A DNA stretch of 64,000 nt from Knoxdaviesia capensis (GCA_001510575.1 LNGK01000001.1:310001-374000), one strand, 5' to 3'; counted from the stretch's first letter, positions 11,473 through 23,418 are shown. Notes: a model not told the origin generated them from the sequence alone. A program made the numbers and translations.

Positions 11473-14400
11473 CTACTCCTCCTCCGAGTCTGATTCCTCC
11501 TCGTCATCATCGGAATCTGCATCCTGCATCGCATCCATCGGATCCGGCGACCCGGCGTAGTTCGCCGCACCACCCGACCGGAACTGCTCGCGCACCCGGC
11601 TGAGCTGCGCAATGCGCTCCTCTTGCTCGCGCGCGGTCATAGGCTTGTTCTTCCGCGGCTTGCTAGCCGGAGGACGGCCCGCTCCGCGGCTGCCCGACGG
11701 CGCCTTGGGCGCCGGGGGCTCGGGCGCAAGGTCCGCCGCAAAGTCCGGCAGCGTCTTCTTGCACAGATCCCACAGCTTCAGAAGCGCATCGTTACTGAGT
11801 TGGTCAATATCCAGCTCGAGTTCGCCATTGGGGTTTTCCTACACGAGAATTCGGGGTTAGTGTCTGACCAAAAAAAAAAAAAATCCCGCAAATAACAATG
11901 TTGGGGGGGAAGAAAGAGAGAAAGAAAAAAAGAACGTACCGTTTGGTGCGTGTCGCGCTTGATAATGTTGATGGCTTGCTCAATGTGGGGCATGGCGAGG
12001 TTGTTGATAGCATTAGCAATCGAATTCTTCTCCAGTTCAGAGATGACCTTCTTGGCGGCAGCCTTCTTTGTTCCACCTGCGGCCTTCTTCGTTGCTCCCG
12101 CGCCGCCCGCGTGAGCAGCCGCAGGGCCCGCCTTCTTCGTGCCACCGCCACCCATGCTCGGACGCGGCTTGGACGCTTTGGGCTTGGCCTTGGCAGCCTT
12201 CTCGGGCTTGGCCGCCGCGAGCTTGCGCTTCTCCGCCAGCAAACTCTGCTGCACCATCGACAGCACATTGTGCTGGAGGTTGATCATGCTTTCATTGGGG
12301 ATGCGCTCCATGTACAACTCGGTTAGGCGGGTGGTCTCATCCTGGAGTTTATCCTGCAGCTGGATAATGGTCTGGTTTAGACCGGCGTCACTGACCGCTG
12401 CCACCACCACGGCCGAATCTTCCTCCTCGTCCGAGTCCATCTCACTACGTGCGCTAGACGGGGTGGCTGAAGCTGCCTTGGTCGCCGAGTGCTTCGAAAT
12501 CCATTCGTCCTTCTTGGCCCATTGAGACCGGAAGAGCTTTTCGAGACTCTTGCCCTGGTGGTGCACAGGCGTGCCGGCAGCGTTGAATGAAAAGCAGTTC
12601 TTGAACATCAAGTCCACGTCCATCTGGAATTGCTTGGCGTTGGCGTACTCTCCAGACTGCAGCTTGGATGCAATCTTGGAAAGATCCATCGGCTTCTTGA
12701 TCACTTGAAAGTAGCTGGGGATATCCAGCGCCACCGGGTCGACCGGCTCCAGGAACGCCGCGTTGGAGTGGTAGTGTTCGGGAGAGCGCAGCGTGTTCAA
12801 AACTTCTTCACAGAATTCAAGCTCAGGCTTGGTGTGCTTTTTCTTGGCTCCCTTGGGGGTGTAGTCGATGTCCTTACTCTTTGGAGGATGGATCGCACGT
12901 TTGGGCCGATCGCCCTCGGTGTGGTTCGATGCTCGACGAATAAGGGGGACTCCGTTGGGTGGCACGGCGTAAGTTTGCGTCTCGGGACCCTTCTCGGTGG
13001 GGCTCGTTGCCATGCTGACCATCGACTGCTTCCGCGAGGCACTAGTCTTGGTTTTGGGAGTCGGGACAGGAGCAGCCGGCGCTGCAGGAGGACCCAGAGG
13101 GCTCACCACGGCCTCAGCCACAGGGGCGGCAGCGGCAGCAGTGGAGACGGTCGGCGCCGGGGTGGAGGCCGAGGCAGTCGGCTGCGCAGGTGCCGCCGGC
13201 ACCCGCTGCTCGTGGTGACGGGAAGGCATCAACTTCTGCGCGGGACGAGCCTTGGGCGGCTCCTCCACACCGACAGCCAGGCACTTGGTCCAAATGGCCT
13301 CGACAACGCCGAGGCCAGCTGCGGTCACATCGTGGTACTCTCCGTTGAAGGAAACGGCGTTCATGTAGAGAAGCGAAAGATTGTCGCGGAATTCGGCGAC
13401 CGTGTCCCAGGGAGTGTCGCGCAGAGTGCGTTCAAGAAGGCCAATGTCCATGGGCTTTTCAACTCGCGCGAGGTATGCCTCGCCAAGACCAGGCCACATC
13501 TTGATGACGGCATCCTTGAAGTGCGCTCCACCCTTGGTTTTCTTGACGCCAGCCAGCACGCGGCGATATTCCCGCGCACGATACGGCGTGATGGGCTGTT
13601 CGATCAGCTCCTTGTCGGTCCAGCGTTCAAGAGCTTCGAGAGCCGCGACGCCAGAGAGGCCGGGAGCACTGGAAGAAACGGGATTGGCGGGAGTGTCCAC
13701 CATGGCAATGCTGTCGTCGGGAGGGGGAGTCGATTCGGTCTTGGTACGCTTCGAGGCAGGCTCGTCGTCGTGTGCTTCGGATTCGCGAGCACGGGCCACC
13801 TTCGTGGAGGCGGATGAGATAGCAGGGGCGTCGGTCATGTCGACGTCAGGCGCCTCAGTGCTAGCTACGAGAGGAGCCTGGTCCTTCTCTGAGGCAGCAG
13901 AAGCCTCGGCCACAGGCTTCTCTGTGGCAGACTTGTTGTCTGCCTGACCTGAAGACGGCTTATCTGTAGCGGCCTTGTCCGTAGACACAATGGACGTCTC
14001 AGCAGGCGCCGTTGTGCTTTCAGCAGAGGTGACACCGTTAGACTCCTCAGTGGGCTCAGAATCCACCTCAGGGTGGGTCTCAGCTGTCGTATCAGGCTCA
14101 GGCTTCTTCAAGTCTGCCTCAACAGGCACAGGGTCAGACGAGGGTTTCGCGTCCGACTCTTCAGCATCCGCCATCACGACGTCACCAGAACCGGTGGCCT
14201 TCTCCGAAGGCTTCGACTCCGTCGTAGCGACAGCAGCACCTTCGGGGCCAACGCTGGCCTTATCAACTGATGAGTCAGGGGGGGTGAGGGTGGCTTCCGC
14301 AGGAGCACTGGTTGATTCGGCCGTCGAGGATACGGCCGGTGCTTCGGCGGTGTCAGTAGTCTCGCCGGGCTTCGTGCCATTAATGGCCTTCGGGGAACTA

Positions 14401-14718
14401 GGTTCATCGTTCTTGGAGTCACCATTGGTGGGCGCATCATCAGATGACTTAGGAGCATCAGGCTTAGGAGAGAGGTGACTATCAGAAGGGAACAAACGGT
14501 GTTAGTTCAACATGAAATAGATAGGAAAGGCAACAAAAACAGAATAGTCAGGCTTAGCATAGACGCTAGATGAATAGCCCTGAGCATAACAGAGTATAAA
14601 ACACCGAAAAAGATCCATCCTGATAATGACTGATAACATACCCATTTGTGGACGTTTTGGAGTCAGCCTCCACACCCGCATCAGCAATAGCTGTAACAAC
14701 TGGATCCGGAGATGCCAT
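11473..14718 (-). CDS. BDF1: BET-family double-bromodomain protein (Bdf1-type)
   Basis: Three exons, 14642-14718, 11940-14478 and 11473-11838, give 993 aa. Residues 1 to about 320 are an acidic, Ser/Thr/Ala/Pro-rich disordered region. Bromodomain 1 is at about 330-425 (KPMDI in the ZA loop, NAVSFN with the acetyl-lysine-binding Asn). Bromodomain 2 is at about 577-680 (YFQVIKKPMDL, NCFSFN). A predicted helix at 727-780 is followed by a Lys/Ala-rich linker and the ET domain at about 835-910, split by the last intron. The tail ends in a Ser/Asp/Glu run. Bdf1 proteins bind acetylated histone H4 and work with TFIID and SWR1 in transcription. The two-bromodomain-plus-ET order identifies the BET family, of which fungi usually have one member. 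The ATG at 14718 starts a 25-residue first exon. The start is reasonable, but other upstream exons cannot be excluded. Confidence 0.93.
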
Positions 14719-17468
14719 GATCGACATCCGATGGAAAAAAAGAGATTATGAGAGGGGTTGTTCCAATAGGAAGTTAGTCGACTACACCGAAAGCGCAGCG
14801 AACGGAGCGGACCGAATCGGTGCCGGCACGTTCGCGGCGGGGTAGGTAGAGAGGATAACTATCTCGATTGGAGTAGGGTGATCGCGGAGAGCAATAGGAC
14901 CTAAGAGAGAACCCAGTCAGCAATAATGAATCATGACCGGGCAATATGAGAGCAGACACAAAAGCATGTGTGAAACATGGATCAGAGATGGGATGGGTCA
15001 GAGAGAACATGCAGTGAAAGGATTGGAGGCAGGCCTACAACCAATTGAAGCTTGGCTGGAGGAAAGAGAATGGTTTGGGGGAGAAAAGGAAGAAAAGGAA
15101 AAGGAAAAACAAAGAGCCATGAAGAGAAGTAGAGTATATATATGTTTGATATGAATAAAGGAATAGATGTCTAGGTGAAGGCCTCAGGGAAGCACCACAG
15201 AAATCGTCAAGATGGAGGGCAACGACAGAGGTAGACGTCAACGCGGGCCTCTGGCTGGCCACGGTCACAAGGACTTACGCTGAGTCGCAAATTCAAGGTA
15301 TGCGACAACTTAGATGGGAGTATATAGAGAATATGTGGTATAAGTGCCGGAGAGTGGGATGCCGGCGCGAGGATACGGTCGGACGGCAATCGGGGCGCAA
15401 TGATCAATGCGCACGAACCGGAGGCAGTACGGCGTTACGGAGATCGGCAGTTGGATTGGATATTACACGGCCGGGTGGATGCGCAAAGATGTGGGATGAA
15501 TCGGACACGCGGGGGTGCAAACCGGATTCGCGCAAGAGGCCGGGATGGGGATTCGCGATGGCCGAAGATAAACCGGATATGATACAAGAGGACGGAATGC
15601 ACAGAGAAATCTAGGGACACGTAACAAGAGGCCGGAAGAGATGCGCGCACGGGAGAAAAACACGGAATCGATAGAATCGGGAGATGGAGAGTTGAGAATC
15701 AATTGATCAGACACGCGAAAATCAATGGGATGATTCGCGAACGTGGCGTTGTTGATGAATTACGAGTTGGAGATTAAATGTCGAGGATGCCGGACGAGGA
15801 AAAAGAAAAGAAAGAGGGGAAGAAAATGCGAGAGGGTGATGGAAAAAACGATAAGAAGGGTTCAAATATGTTTCGAGATGCGAAGAGGGAAGGAACGAGT
15901 GAGCATCGAGACGGGAAAGAGCCAAAAGATTCACCTGTCGCAAGCTTAACCTGAAATTTTAGGGGTGGAAAAAATAAGAAAAAATAAAAAGAGGTAAGAG
16001 TTCAGGAAAAAAATAGAATAAAAACGAAAAAAGCACCCAAAAAATAGAAAAGTTTGGAATGGACCGCTGGTTAAATTCTGGGAGAATCCCAAACCCAGAG
16101 AAAAAAAAAAAAAGAGCGCGTGTGGAACGGGCTTGCACACGCCAGTGACTTTTGGGGGGGGAAGGCGCGCGACCTGGAAATATTTATCGTGCAAAACGCT
16201 ATCTGACTAATGCAGTAGCCCGCCAGGCAAATATCCGGGCGTGGCGTTGCGACAGGGGTGGTTGGTATGTGTGGCTGGGAACGGCTTATCGCAGGCTGTG
16301 ATTGGCTGTGTGGTGGTGCAACAAGCGAAAGTTGTGGCTAAACCTCCGTGACACCCACACACAGGCGGGTGCACGTGAGTCACGGCTCACGTGAATCTGG
16401 CCGGCTTGTTACTGATTTGCAGGCAGTGTATTGATGGATATTGACGGAGGGGGGGCTGGATCCATGGCCGATGTAATTCCAGACCAAAAGGCAGCAGACC
16501 TGGAAATGAGGATGGAAGACCCCTGGTCGGTAATCTTAACGGAAGAGTGGTATGGAAACACACACACGGGAACTGTGGTTGTGTGAACACGGGGGCAGGC
16601 TGAAGTTGCTGTACGGGCTCGGTGCATCGTCCATGATGTGAAGGCCTCCAGTCTCAGCTTCTCTTGTCACACTGCACGTATTTCCACCGTTGGCGGCGTT
16701 TGTTGTCAACAGTGACACAGCCAGGGTGCGCTGTTTGCTTTACGTGCCGTGACGGTGTTGGACGTGACGCCACCCGAAAAGGAAAAGGTGGCGATTGCAA
16801 AGCAATTTCTAGAGTGTTTCGTCTTTTCCATCTTGCCGCGTACACAGCCTCTGCTCTGTCACGAAGCCTTCTTGCATTGAAACACCCGAAGTGTGCATCG
16901 CGAAAAAACTGTAAGTAAACAACAGCTCGGCTTAGTGTCGACGAACAAAATGACGCCTCTTCCTCAGGCAGGGAGGGAAATGCGCCACAAAAGCGCCACA
17001 CATAGCAAGCACCCGCCGCCACACTCCTTATCAGCTGGTCACGTGTGGCTATCTTGATGATTGGTACCTCTGATTGGTTGCCCACTGTTTTTCATGGTTT
17101 TTTTTTTCGATGTCGAGATTTTTTTTTTTTAGTTGATACGCATTAGATATAGAAAAGTTTCTAGTTTCTTAATCATTCCTTTCTTGCCCAAACCTGATTG
17201 TTATTGCTTTGTTTTTCTTGTTTAAAAGACATCTCATTGCTTTTGTTTTTAATTCCCTTATATCACAGGTTACAACTTTCTTCTCACTTCTTCTTTCTTC
17301 CCTCGTTTGCGTTTCTATCTTTCACTTCCTCACATAACGTCTTGGTGTTGTCTGTCTCTTAACGACACCTTTTAGTATAGGAGAAGAGAAACAGCGTGCT
17401 CTCTCTCTCTCCTTTCTCACCTCTCTACTCCTTTTTCTTCCCTATTCCCAGATCCCTCACATCCCTAC
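14719..17468. other. Divergent intergenic region between BDF1 and the Utp12-domain gene
   Basis: This region has no recognised gene. It holds both promoters. Purine-rich sequence lies next to BDF1 (14719-16060), and strongly pyrimidine-rich sequence lies next to the plus-strand gene (17270-17460). E-box-type CACGTG cores occur at 16372-16377, 16388-16393 and about 17041-17046. Confidence 0.55.
16372..16393. promoter_or_regulatory. Palindromic pair of CACGTG boxes
   Basis: CACGTGAG at 16372-16379 and its reverse complement CTCACGTG at 16386-16393 are separated by six bases, a perfect 8-bp inverted repeat. CACGTG is the core site of bHLH regulators such as Cbf1 and Pho4/NUC-1 in fungi. The pair lies about 1.65 kb from the BDF1 ATG and about 1.1 kb from the ATG at 17469, so the target gene is unclear. 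Confidence 0.4.
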
Positions 17469-18782
17469 ATGTCAACGAAACGGAAAGCAACGGCCAGAAT
17501 CGCTGTGCCTGTTGTCAAGCCGAGCGCGCAGATCCGCTCCAAGACCGCCATCGATGAATCGCTGGCGACTGTGTCTGGTGCCGAGACGCTTTCGAAGACC
17601 GGATCTTTCGAAGCCACAGCCGCGGTCGAGACGATTGAGATTTCGTCGGGAAGCGACGAAGAGGTCGACTCTGATAGCGACGATGCCGAATCTCTAGACG
17701 ACGCCGAAGACTCCCCCGCTGCCGAATCTAATATTCCCGCCCCGTCGTTGTCGAAACGATCGGCGCAATCAGCCAATGCTGCGGCCGACTCGGAGGCCGA
17801 CGACTCTGATAATGCTGCTGACGACGACGACGAAGCTGGCTCGCCCGCCTTCGGCGACCTGCTCCGCAGCCAGGGCATGATTGAGGTGTCGGCAAACGGA
17901 ACCCTACAGAACGCCTCCGGATCGGCCCTCGGCCAGTCTGGCAACTCCGCGCTGGCTGCCGCCGCTTCTTCCACCGCCCAGCGGACACTGGTTGCGCCGC
18001 AGCTGTCGTCGCTGGGCACCGTGCTGGCTCAGGCGCTGCGGACCGACGATACGGAGCTACTAGAGTCGTGTCTGTCAACGACTGACGCCACTACTGTGCG
18101 CAACACTATTGAGCGACTCGACAGCACTCTCGCCGCCGTTCTCCTCACCAGCCTGGCCTCGCGCATGCACCGTCGGCCTGGCCGTGCCGGCACCCTCATG
18201 GTCTGGGTGCAGTGGACGCTTGTGGCGCACGGCGGTGCGCTCGCTGCGCAACCGCAGGTCCTCCCCAAGCTTGCCATGCTGCAGAAGGTGCTTGCTGAGC
18301 GGTCCCGTGGTCTCAACAGTCTGCTGGTGCTCAAGGGCAAGCTGGACATGCTGGAGTCGCAGATGAACCTGCGTAAGTCACTCCGGTTGAAGCAGGCGCG
18401 CAGATCCAGCTTTTCCGACGACGAGGAAGACGAGAGCGACCAGGAGGGGGGCGATGTCATCTGGGTGGAGGGCCAGGACCTTGTGGTCCCGCAACAGGCC
18501 AACGGTGTCTCATCGCGACGGGACGCTGTTGAGGACGACGACGAGGCGGACGAACTGCCAGTGACGAACGGAATCATGGGCGATTCCGACGAGGAGGAGG
18601 ACGAGGATGCCGAGGACGATGAAGACGAGTCGGACCCGGCCGAGGAGTCTGTGGATGAGGACGAAGTCAACCACTCCGATGTGGACTCGGACGAGGGCGA
18701 GGATGAGGAGAGTGACATCGAGTCTGCAGCGCCCCCGGCCAAGATGCAGAAGACGACCGGGGCCTTTGGCAAGTCGAGATGA
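17469..18782 (+). CDS. Utp12-domain (Utp5/WDR43-like) ribosome-biogenesis protein
   Basis: An intronless 437-aa frame. A Ser/Asp-rich N-terminal region (1 to about 130) leads into a helical domain at about 185-310. It contains RMHRRPGRAG, WVQWTLVAHGG and a final LKGKLDMLESQMNLR helix, which is the signature of the Utp12/Dip2 C-terminal domain seen in Utp5/WDR43, Utp12 and related U3-snoRNP small-subunit processome proteins. A very acidic C-terminal tail (about 325-425) follows. The role inferred from the family is nucleolar pre-18S rRNA transcription or processing. The WD40 repeats present in yeast Utp5 are absent here; either filamentous fungi use a short form or the propeller is on another protein. 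The ATG at 17469 follows a CT-rich leader. Confidence 0.8.
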   Translation: MSTKRKATARIAVPVVKPSAQIRSKTAIDESLATVSGAETLSKTGSFEATAAVETIEISSGSDEEVDSDSDDAESLDDAEDSPAAESNIPAPSLSKRSAQSANAAADSEADDSDNAADDDDEAGSPAFGDLLRSQGMIEVSANGTLQNASGSALGQSGNSALAAAASSTAQRTLVAPQLSSLGTVLAQALRTDDTELLESCLSTTDATTVRNTIERLDSTLAAVLLTSLASRMHRRPGRAGTLMVWVQWTLVAHGGALAAQPQVLPKLAMLQKVLAERSRGLNSLLVLKGKLDMLESQMNLRKSLRLKQARRSSFSDDEEDESDQEGGDVIWVEGQDLVVPQQANGVSSRRDAVEDDDEADELPVTNGIMGDSDEEEDEDAEDDEDESDPAEESVDEDEVNHSDVDSDEGEDEESDIESAAPPAKMQKTTGAFGKSR

Positions 18783-19658
18783 GGTGGCGGTGGTCTACAG
18801 AGCCAATCGGCCTTGGAAGACCCAAGTCTGGACCTCCCCTTTCGGCCGGGCTCGCATCTTACAGGATCATTGGAGATGGGACTCCGCAGGCGGTGGATCA
18901 CATGGATAGGACGGAACGAACCAAAAGCAGAAAGCAAGAGAAAAGGACAATACAAGTACCGAATGTTTCTATCACCGGCATCGGATGAGAACACACACTT
19001 CTTCATAGCACTCATAGGGGTTTTTGATTTTTTTTTTCTTGGTTTTCAATGTTTGTTGGTATTTTGTGCAAATGAATCTTTTTTTCTTTCCATTTTTGTT
19101 GTGTGGTTCTTCAGATATGTGTGGATGGCATGATGGGTGTGGGAGTCTCACGGTCTAAGGGTTGGGGTTAGAGCCCTGCTCAGAGCGACAACCAACTTCC
19201 CCGACTTTCGACAAACTGGTGTGTATCGATGGAGCGGGCTACCCCTCGATTCTTCATGAAAAGGTGCCGCTCGATTTGCCTCTTGGCGATCATCTAGCCG
19301 AACCCCAACACCACAGCTGTTCCTGACCGGATTTCCGTGCCCCAAATATGCACCGGGAGTCTCCACCGAGCCAAGGAAGGAAGCCTTCCGAGACCTCGGA
19401 TATTGTGAAAAAGCTCAACTACGTTTTCCGGTCTCTATGCGAGTGAACGATGTAACATTGTGAGCATTTCCCCAGTGTGCCGGGGCTTCGACTCCCTTTT
19501 AGCCGCCAACCGCGCTGATATTAAAGTGTTCGCCGGCCGTAGGCACACGCAGATATATAAGACGCGAGGATTCCCAGAGCCAGGACTGGATGGAAGAGAG
19601 GAAGCTTTCTCACCACCAGCGAAACAAACAAAAGCCTCAACAGACCTCAGTTCCCAAC
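18783..19658. other. Intergenic region upstream of the esterase gene
   Basis: The left part holds the 3' flank of the Utp12-domain gene with T-rich runs near 19021-19090. The right part is the esterase promoter with a TATA box at 19553-19560. No gene is seen. Confidence 0.55.
19553..19560 (+). promoter_or_regulatory. TATA box of esterase gene
   Basis: ATATATAA ends 98 bases before the ATG at 19659, a normal distance for a strongly regulated fungal gene. It is the clearest TATA element in the window. Confidence 0.55.
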
Positions 19659-20720
19659 ATGGTTAGCTTCAGATCACAGCCGACCGGCCTCTATAGCTCG
19701 GCCTGGCGGGCCCTCCTGGCCAGCACGGCGCTGTGGCGCGTGGCCTCCGCCGTGCCCGTCGCGCAGACGACCATCACCGAGACGGAAAACGGCCTGCTGC
19801 ACGTCACCGGCGACTTTGGCGCAAACCCCAGCGACGTGCAGTTCTTCCTGCACGTGCCGAGCTCGCTGGCAGGCGAGACGTACGCCGGCGCGCCGGCGCC
19901 GCTGCTGGTGTTCTCGCACTGGTGCCACGGCACGGCGAACGACGCGTACAACTTCAAGCCGTGGAAGACGGTGGCCGAGGAGGTCGGCTTCATCACGATC
20001 TACCCGTCGTCGCCGTGGCAGGACGGCCCGAACGCCGGCTGCTGGGACGTGAGCTCGGCGGCCACGCTGACGCACGGCGGCGGCGGCGACTCGCAGGGCA
20101 TTGCGTCGATGGTCGAGTGGACGCTCGCCACTTACGCCGACCGCCTCGACGCGAGCCGCGTGTTTGCCGCGGGCATCTCGTCGGGCGGGATGATGTCGGC
20201 GGTGCTGGCCGGCGCGTACCCGGACCTGTTCGCTGGCGTCAGTGTGGCGGCTGGTGTGCCGTTTGGCTGCTTTGCGGGCGACGGGCCGGCCGTCTGGAGC
20301 GCGGAGTGTGCGGAGGGACGCATTACGCGGAGCGGAGGGTCGTGGGCCGGCATTGTCGGGGCGATGTACCCGGGGTACTCCGGCACGCGGCCCAAGATGC
20401 AGATCATCCACGGGGCCAAGGACGACATTATCTCGCCGGTCAACTTCAAGGAGAGCGTGAAGCAGTGGAGCACGGTGCTGGGGACGGGCTGCACGGCGAC
20501 CAGCACAGAGAGGAACACGCCGATGGAAGACTGGATCAAGCGGGAGTACGGCCACCTTGGCCTGCTGGAGACGTTCCAGGGCCTGGAGACCGACCATAAC
20601 GTGCCGGATATGATTGATCAGATCATGGAGTTCTTCGACTTGGCCTGCAATTCAGCGACTGACACGTGCTTCTCGAAGGAGACGCTCGCTGAACTTGAGG
20701 GGCTGGTGGCAGAGAACTGA
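19659..20720 (+). CDS. Secreted CE1-type esterase (feruloyl/acetylxylan esterase, PHB depolymerase-like)
   Basis: An intronless 353-aa protein. An N-terminal hydrophobic stretch (about 14-31, ending near Ala-Val-Ala) looks like a signal peptide, so the enzyme is probably secreted. The alpha/beta-hydrolase core carries HWCHGT at about 87-92 (oxyanion-hole region), the nucleophile elbow GISSG with Ser174, Asp255 or Asp256 in HGAKDD, and His313 in ETDHNVP, a complete triad in the expected order. Several Cys could form disulfides. Family members deacylate plant cell-wall polymers (feruloyl or acetyl groups on xylan) or short polyesters; the exact substrate cannot be read from sequence. An in-frame upstream ATG at 19590 would bury the signal peptide behind 23 charged residues, so 19659 is chosen. 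The 3' end lies 150 bases from the convergent acetyltransferase gene. Confidence 0.85.
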   Translation: MVSFRSQPTGLYSSAWRALLASTALWRVASAVPVAQTTITETENGLLHVTGDFGANPSDVQFFLHVPSSLAGETYAGAPAPLLVFSHWCHGTANDAYNFKPWKTVAEEVGFITIYPSSPWQDGPNAGCWDVSSAATLTHGGGGDSQGIASMVEWTLATYADRLDASRVFAAGISSGGMMSAVLAGAYPDLFAGVSVAAGVPFGCFAGDGPAVWSAECAEGRITRSGGSWAGIVGAMYPGYSGTRPKMQIIHGAKDDIISPVNFKESVKQWSTVLGTGCTATSTERNTPMEDWIKREYGHLGLLETFQGLETDHNVPDMIDQIMEFFDLACNSATDTCFSKETLAELEGLVAEN

Positions 20721-20870
20721 AAGTCTCGGGGACATGGCTACGGTTTTGAAAAAACAGGACGGATGTTCTGATGGGAATAGGCCCATGTGTTTGCTTGTAT
20801 TTTGTACTAGCTATGGAAGAGTTCCAGCTAGCACAGCACCAAAACCAGTCATTGAATGTCTTCTGCCATC

Positions 20871-21591
20871 CTACTCCTTTGTCTTCAGAATGTAAAAGTC
20901 CTGGCCAAACAGCTTGTCGCTTCCAACCGTATCGAATCCGTGATCCTGGTAGAATCCGACAACATCGGAAAGAGCAGTAAGACGGACGTGAAAGCCCTCG
21001 CCGCGGATGCGCTTGAGGCCGTCTTCGAGCAGCAGTTTGCCGATGCCGGAGCCCTTGTGCTCCGGGAGAACGCCGAGGATATCCAGACCTGTGAACACGA
21101 AAGCCATCCAGAGTGTTAGCCGAGTCAACGACGAGGAAATGAGGCACACGCAGACCAGAAAAGAAGAACTCAAACATACCCCACATCTCGTCTCCCTGCG
21201 CTCCAAGCAAGGCATGGAGCTTTCCGGCCACATTGCGCAGCTCCATCATAGCCGGCATGCTCAGCTGGGGGGGAAACGTCAGGCCGGGCGGCATCCCCTC
21301 GACGCGCGGCGGCGCATCGCTGCCCGGCAGCTTGGCCGGGCGGCCCCAGGCCGCAACACCGACGATCTTGCCGTCGAGCTCGGCGACCCAGAAGTCGCTG
21401 CGGCCCGAGGTCAGCCCGCCGGCGGCCTGCTTGGAGCGCCACTCGACGTGGGCGGCCCAGGCGGCCGGGTCGCCGGTGGCGGTCGCGGGGAACAGCGCCA
21501 GCGCGATGGGGTCGGTGCGGCCGAAGGCGGCGTCGCAGACGGCGGCCATCTCGTGCACGTCGGCCAGAGTTGCGGGGCGGAGGGTTGCCAT
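20871..21591 (-). CDS. GNAT-family N-acetyltransferase
   Basis: Two exons, 21180-21591 and 20871-21088, give 209 aa. The N-terminus MATLRPATLADV is the usual beta-1 strand of GNAT enzymes. The acetyl-CoA-binding motif A (LGVLPEHKGSGIGKLLL) is at about 142-158 and starts right after the intron. FYQDHGF near 188 is motif B. Such proteins acetylate small molecules, peptides or polyamines; the substrate is unknown. The intron (21089-21179) has a GTATGT donor and a TTCACAG acceptor. The gene is convergent with the esterase. Confidence 0.85.
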
Positions 21592-23418
21592 GGCTCTTTT
21601 ATCTTGCCGGAGGGTGGTTGTGGTGGATGTTGGTGCTGGGAAGGATGGAACTGGGGAGTGTCGATGGTGGCTGGCATTGAGACAGGACTGGAGAAGAAGT
21701 GAGAAACGGGGAGGAAGAAGAGCGAGTATTTAACCTGGACATTTATTTACTTATTTATTTCCTATTTTCTGGCTGGACTTCGATCCTTCCTGTCTTTCCT
21801 GTGTATTGTTGTGGTGTTGACATTGTGGCATCCTGAAGAACAATATTAAGCTTGGGCCCGGCTCAGGGTGTATTGTTCTCGACATTTGACTGTTTGTGGA
21901 GGGAGGGCGGCAGGGAAAACTTCCAACAATGTGAGTCTTCGGCCATTTGCAACAATCGTAACAGTTCCGCCTCGTCCCCCAAACTCCCAGATGGGACCTT
22001 CCGCACATTGTGCGTGTACATTCCCACCCATCTCCGAGAAGTGGGGCCGGCCTCCGGGCACGGACTCGGGACAGGAATTTCCTAATCCGGACATGCTGAA
22101 CTTACAGCGAGAATTTCGCGCTTGCACCGGTGTCTCTGACATTATAAAGAAGGATGCACGATAAATACCCATTGTTTCCGTATCCGCCCACCGCCTCAGT
22201 CAGGGCGTGTTGACACACAATCAAGCCGTGTGCCCCAAAAGTTGGCGAGCCCACACGGCCTGGGCCACCCACCCATGAAGGATGGATGGCAGATCAGCCG
22301 AAAAAAAGAGAAAGAAAGAAAAAAAAGGCCGCTAACAGCCCGAACCGGAGAGACAATCATTAGGGAGCTGCGGTATAGGCCTGTGCTGGGTGATAAAAAC
22401 TGGGTGATCAGAGATCTCCTGTGTAACTCAGCCGCTTGACACTTTCCCTGGTCCTGGAGTGTGCATTTCAGAAGCAGTCACCGTGAAGTCGGATTCCAGA
22501 CGCTTGGTCCAGGGGTTCACTCTGACTTTTCCAGCACGTATTCGAGGTTTGGAGAGAGAAACACGAATACCACCCACCCCCAGTTGTGGTGTTCGGACTC
22601 GGTGGCGTGGTCCGAAGTGTCTGACAACCAGGGCTGGCTGGGGTGGGATGTGATAGGGGCGTTCTCTGTTTGTCTCAGACAAGTGCAAAAGAAACACCGA
22701 TTTCAACTGACTCGAACACAGAGGACCTGAGTGCTACTGACCCTCGAAGGGCCATGTCCATCAGCATCATGATTTGCCAACTACTACGGCGATGTTGCTG
22801 ACGGGGATAGGGTTGGTTAGGGCTGGGACATCTGTGAGAGTGGGTGCTGGTAGCAATCCTTTGCCGGGGGTGAGTAGCACACGCAGAGTTCGTTAGGCAC
22901 CGGACTTTCAGCTCTGGGGAGCTGCGAGAGTCCCTGTTTCCTAAGATGAAAACTCTGACATCCCCGTCGTCTATTAAGTCGTATCCCCTGGCAAGCTGGG
23001 AGAAAAGAAAAGGAACTACACACGCAAAAATGGACACCAGCAAAAGCAAAGAAAACGGCTGGCGGAAATCAGGGCCCTTAGCTCGGCGATCCGGCTGAGG
23101 TGTTCCGGCCGCTTGTGCCTTCACGGTAAAAGCAAATCCTGATGCGTTGGCCGCTCTAGGGTGCGTAGTATGCACGAAAAGGGAGTATCATAGTGGAAAT
23201 AACAGACTACATAACATGACCAGAAAACAGAAGCAGGTGATTCGTCCCGGGGACTTGAGTCCGTCCCGATAATACCCAAACGCCAAGTTATCCAAAAGAA
23301 AGCAGGAAAAGAAGCCCCGAAAAAAAACAAAACCGGTGGAAACAACCGGGAGAGAAGAGCTAATACAGGGGAAAGGGGGGAGGNGGGGGGGGGGGGGGGG
23401 GGGGGGAAAGAAAGCAAG
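21592..23418. other. Intergenic region with a poly-G gap
   Basis: This region holds the promoter of the acetyltransferase (left) and the 3' flank of the membrane-protein gene (right). No coding sequence is recognised. A homopolymer of G with one undetermined base occupies 23374-23406, just after the stop of the minus-strand gene. Confidence 0.55.
23374..23406. repeat. Poly-G tract with one N
   Basis: Six Gs, AGG, an N at 23384, then 22 Gs. The N marks an assembly or base-calling failure at a homopolymer, so the true length is uncertain. The tract lies in the 3' flank of the rhodopsin-domain gene, where the transcript would read poly-C. Confidence 0.9.

Noticed and set aside
12630..13817. A 395-codon plus-strand frame
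   Set aside because: Antisense shadow of BDF1 exon 2.
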